From Cucumis sativus (taxonomy: Eukaryota; Streptophyta; Magnoliopsida; Cucurbitales; Cucurbitaceae), in NCBI RefSeq assembly GCF_000004075.3, contig NC_026659.2:21222272-21286271 (forward strand): DNA of 64,000 nucleotides, in the 5' to 3' direction. The notes under the pieces were generated by a model. It had not been told where the DNA came from. It worked only from the letters and a program-made list of their open reading frames with translations, and searched no databases. Positions within the stretch are counted from its first letter, which is position 1, and every line of letters starts with the position of its first letter. The position numbers and the translations under genes were made by a program. Positions 28,500 to 39,892 of the stretch are shown here, in pieces.

Positions 28500-29110
28500 G
28501 GTTCCCTTTCCTGTTTGTGACTCAGTCTTTGATGCAGTCAGGAGGATTAAGATACCCAAAGAAAGTTGGGTTCATCACCTGGCTGGTTCTACTTGGTCAT
28601 ATGAACATTTTTGATAGGCTTACTGGAAAATGGCCCCATTAATAGGTCCTTTCTGTTGTATTCTCTGTCAGGAGGTAGAGGAAAACCTAGATCACCTTCT
28701 TTGGGGATGTCAATGTGCAATGTCTGTGTGGATTTGTTTCATGCAAAAGTTTGGCGTTCTAATTATCACCAGAGGGGTATTCGGGCAATGATCAGGGAGT
28801 TCGTCCTCCATTTGCTTTCCAGAGAGAGGCTGTTTGTTGTGTTTTCCGAGATGTGCTGTGTTGTGGGACATTTGGGGGGAGAGAAGCAATAGGATTTTTA
28901 GAGGTTTGGATAACCACCCTAGTAGGTTTGGTTATTAGTGAGGCTTCGGGTTTCACTTTGGGCTTGAACTCAAAACCTTTGTATAACTACTCACTAGATA
29001 ATATTTTGCTTAGATGGAACCCTTTCTTTAGGAGGTCGCTTGGGTGGGCTTGTGTTTTCGTATACCCTGTATTCTTTCATTTTTTTCCCAGTGAAAGTTG
29101 TTGATTTTAT
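28500..29110 (+). mobile_element. 3' end of a LINE retrotransposon (zinc-binding RT tail)
   Basis: Frame-shifting translation gives KKVGFITWLVLLGHMNIFDR, then CCILCQEVEENLDHLLWGC with the cysteine/histidine pattern of the plant LINE zf-RVT domain, then DIWGERSNRIFRGLDNHPS and NYSLDNILLRWNPF, a typical LINE C-terminus. Several frameshifts and stops show it is inactive. It looks like a 5'-truncated insertion lying between the two pseudogenes of the left block. Confidence 0.85.
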
Positions 29111-29434
29111 CGATATATATACATCCATTATGGATTGGTAAACATGGCCTGCAATGGTATTAAAAAATGAGATTAAAAAAGGTTAAACAAAAACAATCAA
29201 TTTTCAAAATTATAAGGACCTATGTAATATACGCACATATATATACAAAAATATAACAAAACAAATAGAAATCATTAATTTATTTTATTCAAATAAAAAA
29301 AAGAGAAAGAAAGAAACCCATTAACTTAAAGAATGTAAAAAAAATACAAAAAGAAAAAGCAGCAATATAAGGTCCAAACGGTGATAGCAAGCACAGAGGG
29401 GTGAGTTTATCCTCAAGCTCATGTGTCACCTTCC

Positions 29435-29665
29435 ATGGGGGCCATTCCATCTCCTCACTGCAATTCCCCAACTCTCTCACATTTCCTTCCAATTCAAAGC
29501 CTCAGAAGCCAAAGCCTCTAACCTTCGTGACAAGAGCAGATCCAAAATCTCCTACTGCCGATTCAGAACTGGGTTAGCGGGCAACGATTTCGAGGACCAA
29601 CTGACCAAGGTCCAACTTCAGTACTGAAGTAGAACAGTAACAGAAGGCATAGAAGAGTAGAATGT
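29435..29665 (+). pseudogene. truncated pseudogene copy of the LHC-like chloroplast protein gene
   Basis: From the ATG at 29435 the DNA follows the intact gene at 39893 (upstream leader, transit-peptide region, then the segment equal to DFEDRLAKVRIRY). A 1-base loss within the first ten codons (TCTTCCTCA to TCTCCTCA) shifts the frame, about 24 bases are missing before the DFED region, and similarity ends near 29665. There the DNA passes into the 3' flank of the minus-strand gene. The membrane-spanning half of the protein is absent. Confidence 0.88.
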
Positions 29666-30162
29666 AACTTGGTCCAAGAAAAGAATACCTTAGAGATATC
29701 CTCCCCTTGCGCTTCAACGATCTAGAAATGGCTATCAAATTCAATAGTAAATCAGTGAATACATTGGTATTAAAAGAACAAATTAATAACACTTGTTAAA
29801 AGAATTGCAAACCATTTGTGGAGATTAGAAAGGGAAACAACCCCACTTGATCTACTTCCCTTCTCAACTGAATTTCTCTATCAGAATAATAAGTAAGATT
29901 CTAACGTTTTAGAGAACAAAATTTCCATAGTGGTTTAGTCAGTTTGAAGTCACAATAGCACTTGAGAGGTATACTTTCTGCATAGAAATGGAATTTTTTT
30001 ACAGTTGCAATTATGAAATAAAACAAAGGAGAACAAAAAGTGGCCCCCTTTGCACCATAAAATATCACCTACAAAACCTCAAAATTAAACTAACAGAATG
30101 GCCTAGTCTAAAGCATTCTCCACTCCCTTGGTAGAGATCCTTAACTCAGTCTTTCTCCCTGA

Positions 30163-33100
30163 CTACCTTCTCTTCCATGAAATTCTTGGGTCATCCTCTG
30201 CACAAAACCTAAATGGCCTAGAACAATCCTCCCCCTTGTTTCGGTATCTCTCACCATCAGAATCACGAAATCCATGCTTAAAAGAATGAAGAGGTTCATG
30301 TCTCTCATTAAATCTTCTTTCATCGTCATCTGGTTCGCCACCATTGTACCCAGTCAATTGACCCAAACGTACAGGACCATAAAAAAGTCCATCATTCTCG
30401 ATCCTTCCTCGAGGATCTATAGCATCGTAGCTTCTGTTTCTAAGTGGTAATCTTTTAGTTTGATTCCTGTTAGGGATAAAAGGCCTCATATGGCCATGGT
30501 CAGGTGCAGGACCCACATCTCTCAATTCATCAGGTGGTGAAAGGTAACGGAATCCTTGTCTTTGGCCTGGCATATATCCACGTATAGAACGCTGATCAGG
30601 AGATCTCATCCTGTCTGTCATATAATTTGGAGATCTTCGATGTGTCATGTTGGGACGTTCACAAAACCTATCAGATCTTTTTGAAGAGAACCATTGGCTG
30701 GGAGAACGAGCTCGGGATCTTACTGGAGATTTAGAATCAATTTTGGGAAAAGTTTTTCTTTGGAATGAGAAGTTCCTTCTTTCTCGAAAAAAAGGTCTGT
30801 CTACATCATATGGAGGTTGAGGTCGTGGATACATCTCATCCACTGTGTCATCAGCAAAATTCCTAGTGAACTTTTCACCATGTTGTCTATCAAAAGAGCC
30901 ACCTTCATCCATGCATCTACCTGGACTAAAATCTCTAGGCATTCTGTTTACCATTTTTCCACCTCGTACACTGTGCCCATGTCTTCTTCCAGGTGACTTC
31001 CTCCTTGAGGGCCCATGGAAAAAAAAAGGTTCCTCATCCTCTACCAATTCTCGACCACGACGGTTAGCGCCACCAAATGGACCATCAGGTATAATCTTAT
31101 ATCGGTTTTGATCAAGACCAGTAACATGGTAATCTATCTGTTGTTCACTGTATGTTTCAGGAGAAAAGTTGGGACCAAAATCCCATTCCTCGGATCGGTT
31201 GTCCAACCTATTAGTATTTCTCCCTCGTCTATGACTAAAACCCATCAACGGTGGTGGACCCTGGCGTTTGTCTATAGAAATTTTCTTGGAAATATTACTG
31301 TACACGTCATCTCTAGCAAAAAGAGAAAAAGACAAGATAAACATAGACATAAGAGCAGTTAAAACAAGTTTAGAAAGAAAAATGAATAGAAGAAATCAAG
31401 TAACTGATAATCACCTTTCTTGAGGTTTCATATTTGCTCGTTCAACTACCATGTTGGGTACAAACTCTCTATCCTTATGTGATAAAACCGGCTTAGCAAA
31501 ATTAGATTTTGCCTTACAAGGAGTTGAATCAGTAGATGTTCGATTAAAATTAATTATCCGACTATTTCTAGTGCCTCCATTGATATCCTTTGCATTATCT
31601 TCGTTTACAGATTCCTTTACAGTAGGCAAAGTTAGATCCCTATTCTGCACTACATCTACTGCTACAGCATTCTCCACCTCATTCTGAGAAAATGTAGGAA
31701 CCGGTTCCTCATTTAGGATTTTGTCAGCAGTGCCCTGTCCCTCAAAGTTGCCCTTTTTATCATATTGAGATAATTGGCTTCTTTCTGTGGCCTTCGCAGA
31801 TATGTTTACATCCTCACCAATAGCATTCTCTACAGCATGCAATTCTTTCACACAAAGATCTTCATTTTCTTGCTCATAAGAATTACTTTTAGTTGTGGTC
31901 TGAACTTCATCTTCATCTTCACTTCTATAATCCAGATTTTCTAATTTTGTTTCCTGTTTCTTAGGGCCTAAAGTAAAAAATTCATGATCCAGCAATCCAA
32001 CAGAATTGATCTTTTTGTCGTTACAACCAGCATGATCCAAAGGCTCAATTTCTCTTTTCTCATATACATGGACCTCTACTTCAGTTTCCTGCATTGTTTC
32101 CCGGACCTCCCCATCTTCATAGTCTTCTTCTACATTATTATCATTATCATCATTATCATTATCATCATTATCATCATTATCATCAACAGTCTCAGCTATA
32201 TCCCAGTTGCCATCTGATTCATATTCAGAAATGTAAGGGTCTTCATCAAGCACAGACTTCAGATAAGATGAATCAAGACTTAAATGAAGATGCTCTTTTG
32301 TAGAGTCACCTTTATCTTCATTATCTAAAAGGGTTTGTTTTCCACATGGACTGTCACTTTCAACCATTTCAGATGAGCAAGAATAAGTTTCAATAGTTGT
32401 ATTTGTCCGAGTGGCCGATATCTGCACTACAGGAGCATCACCACTAGTACAACCCTCCCATGATTCCATTGAAGTATTTAGATCCCATTTTTCCCTGTTC
32501 GACTGCAAAAAAGAACCATCACAATCAAACCCTACGTTACCTTTGACACATTGGGTGCTACTTCCCTGCTTGTTTAAAGCGAAGTTTAGTAACACAGGTT
32601 CCATAGAATTCTGCTTCAGGAAATTCAAATCACTCTTTTCAGAAACTAGTTTCAGATCCATATGTCCCTTCAAACCTACCAATACTCCAGCTCCTCCAAG
32701 TTGACAAATTGGAGGGCTGCAATTTTCTTCAGGCATTTTTACATCAATTTCTTCCTCTTTGTTACCAGCAAAATGATCAGAGTCAAGGCTAGTTGACAAC
32801 AACTTCAACCCCGCACAGATCACTGGTGATGCATGATCGGTATGTTCTACAGTTACCAATGACTTACCTTCACATTCAACAAAACCATCAGTACAAGCAT
32901 GTCTTCCCAAACTGGGTTCTTGAAACTTGACTCCTGCTGCTCCAATATTGCTTTGGACTATATCCACGCAGCATGAATCCGTATCAGATTTTCCTTTCTT
33001 CTCTTCAGAAACACTGTCCTGGTTATTGTTCGACAATGCACAACTTGTAACCACACTAGAACTTGAAACTGTTGTCACAGATAGAATCGGCTCCTCACTC

Positions 33101-33433
33101 TTTATTAAATTTTCATTGTGATTAAAGGAAGATACATCTTTAGGTGGAGATGGCTGCTCCACCTTCAATAAATTTCCATCTGAATGGAATGAAGATATAT
33201 CTTTAGATGGTGATGGAGTTAATTGCACTCCCGGAAATCTCCTTTTCTTGATAGGAATATTTGCCTCATAATCACTAGCTGACAGCCCAATGCGCTTAAA
33301 ACCAACCTGCATAGTGCCAATAAAACATTTACTGACTAATTATAACCATTAAGAAGAAAGTTGCAAGATCTTCAATATCCAGAGAACATCAAAGAAGAAT
33401 ATTAAGCACCTCTTCACTTTCTGCAATGGTCAT
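30163..33433 (-). CDS. acidic/RS-RG-rich nuclear-type protein of unknown function, intact copy
   Basis: Three coding exons on minus: 33433-33410 (MTIAESEE), 33306-31415, and 31312-30163, joined in phase and giving about 1021 aa. A short KKRRFP motif near the N-terminus looks like a nuclear localisation signal. Residues about 100-600 are acidic and low in recognisable domains, with DPYISEYESDGNWDIAETVD followed by an Asp/Asn run. The last third is rich in Arg, Ser, Gly and Pro (RRKSPGRRHGHSVRGG, SPVRSRARSPSQW), as in SR-related or matrix-type proteins. I recognise it as a plant protein often labelled uncharacterised or SRRM-like; no biochemical function can be assigned. A 5' UTR intron separates the ATG from the leader exon near 34331-34385. 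It is one of three paralogues in the window and the only complete one. Confidence 0.88.
32119..32183. repeat. coding trinucleotide repeat (Asp/Asn run) in exon 2 of the RS/RG-like gene
   Basis: Plus strand shows a run of ATTATC and ATCATT triplets. On the coding minus strand this is GAT/AAT and encodes a stretch alternating DDN and DN. Probably length-variable between accessions. Confidence 0.9.
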
Positions 33434-34329
33434 TATTCCAAAACCTAAGAGGCTCAACACAATTTCTTGGTCTTTTATCAGTCTAATCCAACACCAAACT
33501 CTAATTCTGCACCGTACGGATACTAACACATTAGTAATCTTCAAAAAGATTTAATATGCAAGATAGCAGACGACAGACGTGTCATAATAACCAATTAATC
33601 TGCAAGCAAAAACTAAAGAAATCAGCCATGCAGCACGGTTCCATGGCGAAAATATCATAAAACCAGCATCCAAATCTTAAATCCCGCATGCCCATCCTAA
33701 CATATTAGAAGTTCTTATGTTTAAACTTTAAGCACAAGAGTCCAGACGTTCCACGCGTCGAGACAATGAACCCTACATGAAACTCCAGCAGAGAACTTTA
33801 GGGCATAACGGTATTAAGTCGAAGAGCAACTAAACACAATCTGATATCCAGGCCAAAACTTGTCAATTCATCCCATAAAATGGACAAAGAAGACAAAATT
33901 GATGATAAAAATAAAAGAAGCATAAACCCCCATGTAGGCAAAATGGACAAAGAAGACAAAATTGATGATAAAAATAAAAGAAGCATAAACCCCCTTGTAG
34001 GCAAACATATTCCAGATATAACCAACCAAAATCACTTGAGATGGAAATGGGTTAAATTGGTAGGAGAGATTCCAGTATTTGAACAACTGATGTACAACCC
34101 AACAAGTGAAACTTCAACAAAACTTGGGTCTGCCTCGAAAGAAAGATAGTCAGCTGATTCAAAGAAATTGGTGATCCTAAAGATAGAGATGCGAGGAGTG
34201 AGGAAGCGCAGATCTAATAGGTGGTTGAATTGCGGATGATACGGGGAGAGAGTAAGAGTGGAAGAATGAAAACAGAGATTCGGAATCTGTAGGAGGAAGG
34301 GAGATAGAAGCAACGAAATAGATAGATTA
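33434..34329 (-). other. 5' UTR and long leader intron of the RS/RG-like gene
   Basis: Minus-strand leader exon ends at 34331 with donor GTAATCTAT. The intron runs towards the ATG at 33433; its acceptor is not fixed. The whole region is shared with 1-837, the left-edge paralogue. Confidence 0.65.
33881..34006. repeat. 63-bp tandem duplication in the leader intron
   Basis: Units 33881-33943 and 33944-34006 are almost identical (start TGGACAAAGAAGACAAAATT). The left-edge paralogue has one unit at about 422-495, so the doubling is specific to this copy. Confidence 0.9.
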
Positions 34330-34401
34330 CCTTTGGGGGAGATGGAGAGTTTTCCGCTGAAGAATAGCTTAGGGCTTTTCCTTTCTTTCGTTGTTTAATC
34401 A

Positions 34402-34417
34402 ATATATATATATATAT
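34402..34417 (-). promoter_or_regulatory. TATA-type AT tract upstream of the RS/RG-like gene
   Basis: An alternating TA run lies about 20-30 bp upstream of the likely transcript start of the leader exon. It is both a short microsatellite and a plausible TATA element. Confidence 0.4.
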
Positions 34418-34849
34418 AGAATTTGGAGTTGGAGGTTCCAACATAACAGCCTACAATAATTGAAAATAGAGTCTCAATATAAAAACTACATTTTGAAAAG
34501 CAAACGTATATTATAAATAATATTAATATAAATAGATGTTGCCCTTAGTTTTCACCAAACATCACCTCTTACTACTCATCTAATCCAACTTGTCAAGTTG
34601 CTTATAAACCCTTGGGGCTGTTGGAAATAGATGTTGAGTTATTTAGAGTTAGTTTTATCTAATTCACGATAATATGAGTTTGGAGAAGCCTTATAAAGTG
34701 GTTATGATAAGATTATTTGAGAGAAGGGTTACATAGGTAGTGTTATAAAATTTATTTTTTATACATTTCTTTTAATTCCTATTCTAAATTCAATACACAA
34801 AATTTATCTATTTAATTTATCAAATCGTCATATTATTATTTTGAAAGGC

Positions 34850-35480
34850 TAATTTTAGAGTAGGCTTCAACTTCTTTTAAATATTATTACTATTTTATTT
34901 TAATTTGTTTAATATATTTTTTAATAACATATTTATACTTGTTTTTCTAAATAGAAAATGAGAAAAAGATATGTATAATTTTGGTTAAGAAATAATTAAA
35001 TTAAATTAGAAAAGATGAATTTAATAGAAAAAATTGAAAATTGAAGATTGAGATATTTAATAAATAAATATATATATATATAGATGAAGAAAAAGGAAAA
35101 GAAAATATTGATTTAGTTAAGTTTTTTAAATTTTGTTTGTAATCAAACTAATTTTTGTTTTTTTTCCTTTGCCATAAACACTAATTTTTTTTATTCAATT
35201 AGCAATGTGTATTGGTTTACTATTGTTATTAGTAGTAACATCAATTTTTTTAATTATTATTATTACTATTTTCATTTGTTTAATATGTTTTTTAATAACC
35301 TACTTTGTTAATATATGAGTTTTTTTAAAAAAAATTCAAAATTAAAAAAATAATATAGGTATAATTTTGATTAGAAAATAATTAAATTAAATTAGAAAAA
35401 ATGAATTTAATAAAAAAATTGAAGATTGTGATATTTAAATATATATAAAGAAAAAACGAAAAATATAGGCATGGAAAGAG
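34850..35480. mobile_element. decayed relative of the Mutator-like element
   Basis: Shares long stretches with 38236-39755. One is the phrase around TTTGGTTAAGAAATAATTAA. Another, CCATAAACACTAATTTT then CAATTAGCAATGTGTATTGG (about 35170-35215), matches the reverse complement of the element's centre (38830-38880). The outer termini are missing or unrecognisable. Confidence 0.6.
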
Positions 35481-36169
35481 GAAGGTGAAGCAAATCGAAA
35501 AAAAACCAGAATTATAAATTTGATTAATTAATTATGAGATTTTTTAAAAATAGAAAAAAAAAAAGGTTGATAAACACTTATTTTCTATGAATAGTAAAGA
35601 CTTTGTATATTTTCTTAATTATTATTAGAATCTAAGTAGTGAAGGTTATATGAGTAATTACATTTTGGAAATAAAAGAAAATGAATCCCACACGTGTCTC
35701 ATGCGTTCTACTATCATTTGAATTTCAAACCAATTAATACTTTTAAGAACAAAGGTTTTCCAAAATACCTTCAAATTCATAATTTATATGTTTCTTTTCA
35801 ATCCAAAATACATACCTTTACTTGCTTTTCAAGATATTAAACAATCTTGGTAGGATATACAAAAATCTAACAAAGCCACGACTTACATTTCTAAACACTC
35901 TTCGAGTCTTCAATTAATACTATTTAACAACAAAGGTCTTCCCTTTTTACAAGAAGGAAGAACTTCCAAACAAGAAGAAAGAGATCTTCTAAAGATTTTC
36001 GCTTAAAAGATCTTTCCTATTAAGATCGTTCAACTTAAAGTATCTTCTGATAATAACTTGTGACGTAAATAGACATCAACAATGATATTTTCCCTAAATA
36101 CTCTTTTTTTGTCAAAAGTATAATATATGGTTATATCAAATTAAACTCCTAACTTTCACAAGTGTATTG

Positions 36170-36800
36170 ATTTGAACTTTATGTCACCACGTGTCCAAGA
36201 CAACACAGGGTGGTCGTCGTCCTCAAAATAGTTAGATTTAAAATAAAATAGGAGTCGTCACATATTCTTTTTACATTGTGATTGAACACTGAAATAAAGT
36301 AAATAATATTTAAAAAAAATCATTAAAAAAAATTGTGCGAAAATTAGAGTTGAGTTCGAGAGTCATCTATGTGTGAGGAAGGTGTTAGCACCCCACAACA
36401 CATGTTTAGAAAACTGTGGCCAAATTTCAAATATTGAATTGAAATTATTCTTTATTTTTTTTTTAGAAAACAATGTCTTATTTTACCCTTTATTACTCCA
36501 ATATTTGAAGTAACGATCTCATAAAATAATTGAAAAACATTTCATGACTTTATATTGAAGAAAATTTTCTCACCGTCAAAAAAGTGAGCAATTAGTACAC
36601 AATTTCTCAAAATCGAGGGTAGGAATAGCCTTCTAATAAAAGATTTTTTTAAAAAGTTATTAATTAAAATAATTTTTTCTTGACATCAAATGTGATCCTC
36701 GTCTCAAGAGTTCTAGAAAAAGGGACTCCCAAATTTTATAGATTAAGAAACCTTGTGAAATCATAGGTTGAATTTTGCACATTTGAAAAAACAAAAAAAA
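36170..36800. mobile_element. possible Ty3/gypsy (Tat/Ogre-type) remnant
   Basis: The phrases TAGGAGTCGTCACATATTC and GTGTGAGGAAGGTGTTAGCA followed by CCCCACAAC resemble conserved LTR or leader sequence I associate with plant Tat/Ogre elements. No coding domains and no LTR pair are visible. Confidence 0.4.
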
Positions 36801-38235
36801 AATGTTATAACTTAAAATAAAAGTTCTCTAAATTATTAAAAAAAAAGAGTCCGTTTAAATTGGAAGAATTTTAAAACATTGAAGAATTTTAAATAAAACA
36901 CAAAATGGTGTTGAATAAGAAAATGAGATAAGTAAAACAAATGGTCAAACAAATATAAAATAACATAACGAGATTTTAACAAAAACATATTTGAGATCCA
37001 TCTTCGACTTTCGAAGAATAGATTTCCTTACTTCAAGAATTCTAAAAAATCAAACTCTTGTCTAAAAATTAATTGAAAATATTATATAAAAAATTAAACA
37101 ACTATTAACAAAAAAATATATTAAATGAGTCATAGAAATACACAAATGAATCATTAAATGTTTAAAGTGACGCACTTATAAAAGTTTAAAATTTAATTTG
37201 ATATAATTGGTAGTTTGAGGTTTAAATTTATACGACCCCAAAATTAAGAGCTTAAATGGTTATTGAATTATAAATTTTGAAGACAATAAGTTGGAGTTAA
37301 TAATCTTCTCTGTTGGGTGCAAAAGTTATAAAATAAAGTTCTTCCATAAATAAACAAAAAATTGAAAGAGAGAATGATAGAGTTTTTCTATAATCGTACA
37401 AACTTTGATAATGAACAATATTGTTGAGGTTGAAAAACACAAACTCATGAACTTGGTAAAACTCATGGACATCTAATAAAAAATGAATGTTCTCCTTGGC
37501 ATGTTGATCAACCAAATAAGTATGAACGACGAAAATGTAATGTATTATGGTCTGTTGCAAGCATGTATTGTCAAAAAAAGCAATAAACTTGATGGTATTT
37601 CAAGTATATCACATCATAAGAGTCTAGATGCAAGTCAACTATTTCCTAAACAATACTAACAATCCAAAACTAGCCAGGACTAAAACTAGTAAGGACTCTT
37701 GAAAATAAATGAGATTGTGTTATCCAGTAAACAATAGATGATAATAGAGACTAACAACTGAGTAATTAAGTTTGAACTTGCAGGCTTTATGCCATGAGCT
37801 CAACGACCACATTAAGTTAGCATCGACGTAACATGAACAGAATTCCACTCCTATTCAATCTTGTTGTACAAGTTCAAACTTAAAGGTTAATTTTCTAAGT
37901 GTTTATAAACATTGTTTTGCACCAATACCCCTATTTACACACTTAGAAAGCCAACTAAAATACACCTTAAGTAACCCTATGTTTTGATGACCAGTTGAAT
38001 CTTAGACCAATCCATGCAATTCTAAAACGTATAGTGTACTTAAAATTCGTTTTATCTTTGAACACTTTCAATGTTAAGATTTAAATAACGTGTTCAATTA
38101 ATTGAAATAAAAAATGTCTCCGAGTCAAATTCCCACCCTAACAACCTCTAAAAATAATTACAAAATTTGAAATTAAAAAAAAAAGAAAGAATGAGGAAAA
38201 AAAATCAAAATTCAAAATTATAAGAACCAAAAACA

Positions 38236-39755
38236 GGATTTTTTTTAAAAATAATGTAAAATTTGAAACATATTTCAAAAATAGGGTAGATGCAAAACTA
38301 TTTTCAAAAATAGGTGTTTTGAGGTGAAGTCGTGGACGGGGTACACGACTTCCATGCAGTGGCCCCCACATACTCTATTTTTTCCTTATTTTTATATTTA
38401 TACTATACTGGGCCCCACATTTTTTAATTTTCTCATTATTTATATACGTGGGTCCCACACACTTCACTTTTTCTCATTATTTATATATACATACTCACAT
38501 ATAATATAATATATATATTATACATTCAAATTCTAAAAATATCTTTCTTTATTAAATTAATTTATTTTTTTATTTTTTTCTTTATATATATTTAAATATC
38601 ACAATCTTCAATCTTCAATTTTTCTTATTAAATTCATTTTTCTAATTTAATTTAATTCTTTCTTAATCAAAATTATACATATATTTTTTTTCCAATTTTC
38701 AATTTTTTTAAAAAAATCTCATATATTAACAAAACATGTTATTAAAAATATATTAAACAAATTAAAAGAGTAATAATAATAATTGAGATAAGTTAAAATT
38801 ACTAAAAAAAAATAATAATAATAACACTTGAAGCCACACACATTGATAATTGAATAAAAAGAAATTCATGTTTATGGTAAAAGGAAAAAAACAAGAATTG
38901 GTTCGATTACAAATTAAATTTAAAAACTTAATGGATAATTTTGAATTGCAAATTTATTGTTATTATTATTTTTAGAGTACGTTTCAACTTCTTTCAATTA
39001 CTATTATTATTTTTATTTGTTTAATGTATTTTTTAATAACATATTTGGTTAATATATGTGTTTTTTTAAACAGAAAATTAGAAAAAGATATATATAATTT
39101 TGGTTAAGAAATAATTAAATTAAATTAGAAAAGATGAATTAATAAGAAAATTTGAAGATTGAGATATTAAATAAATAAATATATATATATATATATATAA
39201 ATTATTATTATTATTATTACTCTTTTAATTTGTTTAATATATTTTTAATAACATATTTTGTTAAGATAGATTTTTTTAAAAAAATTGAAAATTGGAAAAA
39301 AATATATGTATAATTTTGATTAAGAAAGAATTAAATTAAATTAAAAAAATGAATTTAATAAGAAAAATTGAAGATTGAAGATTGTGATATTTAAATATAT
39401 ATAAAGAAAAAAATAAAAAAATAAATTAATTTAATAAAGAAAGATATTTTTAGAATTTGAATGTATAATATATATATTATATTATATTATATGTGAGTAT
39501 GTATATATAAATAATGAGAAAAAATGAAGTGTGTGGGACCCACGTATATAAATAATGAGAAAATTAAAAAATGTGGGGCCCAGTATAGTATAAATATAAA
39601 AATAAGGAAAAAATAGAGTGTGTGGGGGCCACTGCATGGAAGTCGTGTACCCCGTCCACGACTTCACCTCAAAACACCTATTTTTGAAAATAGTTTTGCA
39701 TCTACCCTATTTTTGAAATATGTTTCAAATTTTACATTATTTTTAAAAAAAATCC
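38236..39755. mobile_element. complete non-autonomous Mutator-like element (MULE), 1520 bp
   Basis: Terminal inverted repeats of about 550 bp (38236-38790 and 39200-39755) are nearly identical; the ends read GGATTTTTTTTAAAAATAAT and its exact complement. They are flanked by a perfect 9-bp direct repeat CCAAAAACA (38227-38235 and 39756-39764), the target-site size of Mutator-like elements. An internal hairpin, GAAGTCGTG...CACGACTTC, occurs in each arm. The near-identical arms mean the same small frame appears on both strands (38324-38509 and 39482-39667); this is not a gene. No transposase is encoded. The high arm identity and intact target duplication point to a fairly recent insertion. Confidence 0.9.
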
Positions 39756-39892
39756 CCAAAAACAAAACAAATAGAAACCACTAAATTATTTGATTAAAAA
39801 AAGTAATTTAAAAGAAAACGAAAGAAAGAGAAAAAAAGTATAAGGCCCAAACGGTTACAGCGAGTTTATCCTGAGCTCAGATTTCTGCTTCC

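Larger units (their letters stand above)
25250..29680. repeat. left copy of a tandem gene-block duplication (decayed)
   Basis: The left border region 25260-25500 (3' flank of the pseudogene) aligns with 29690-29900 (3' flank of the intact RS/RG-like gene). The pseudogene at 25811-27509 aligns with that gene, and 29200-29665 aligns with the left flank and 5' part of the LHC-like gene at 39893. Gene order and orientation are the same in both blocks (minus gene, then plus gene), as expected for a direct tandem duplication. A LINE fragment sits inside the left copy. Confidence 0.75.
34450..38235. other. repeat-rich intergenic DNA
   Basis: Contains a decayed relative of the Mutator-like element (34850-35480), a possible Ty3/gypsy remnant (about 36170-36800) and otherwise AT-rich sequence. 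No gene was recognised. Confidence 0.5.

Noticed and set aside
38324-39667. Identical 61-aa frames on opposite strands
   Set aside because: They are the two arms of the Mutator-like inverted repeat, not a duplicated gene.
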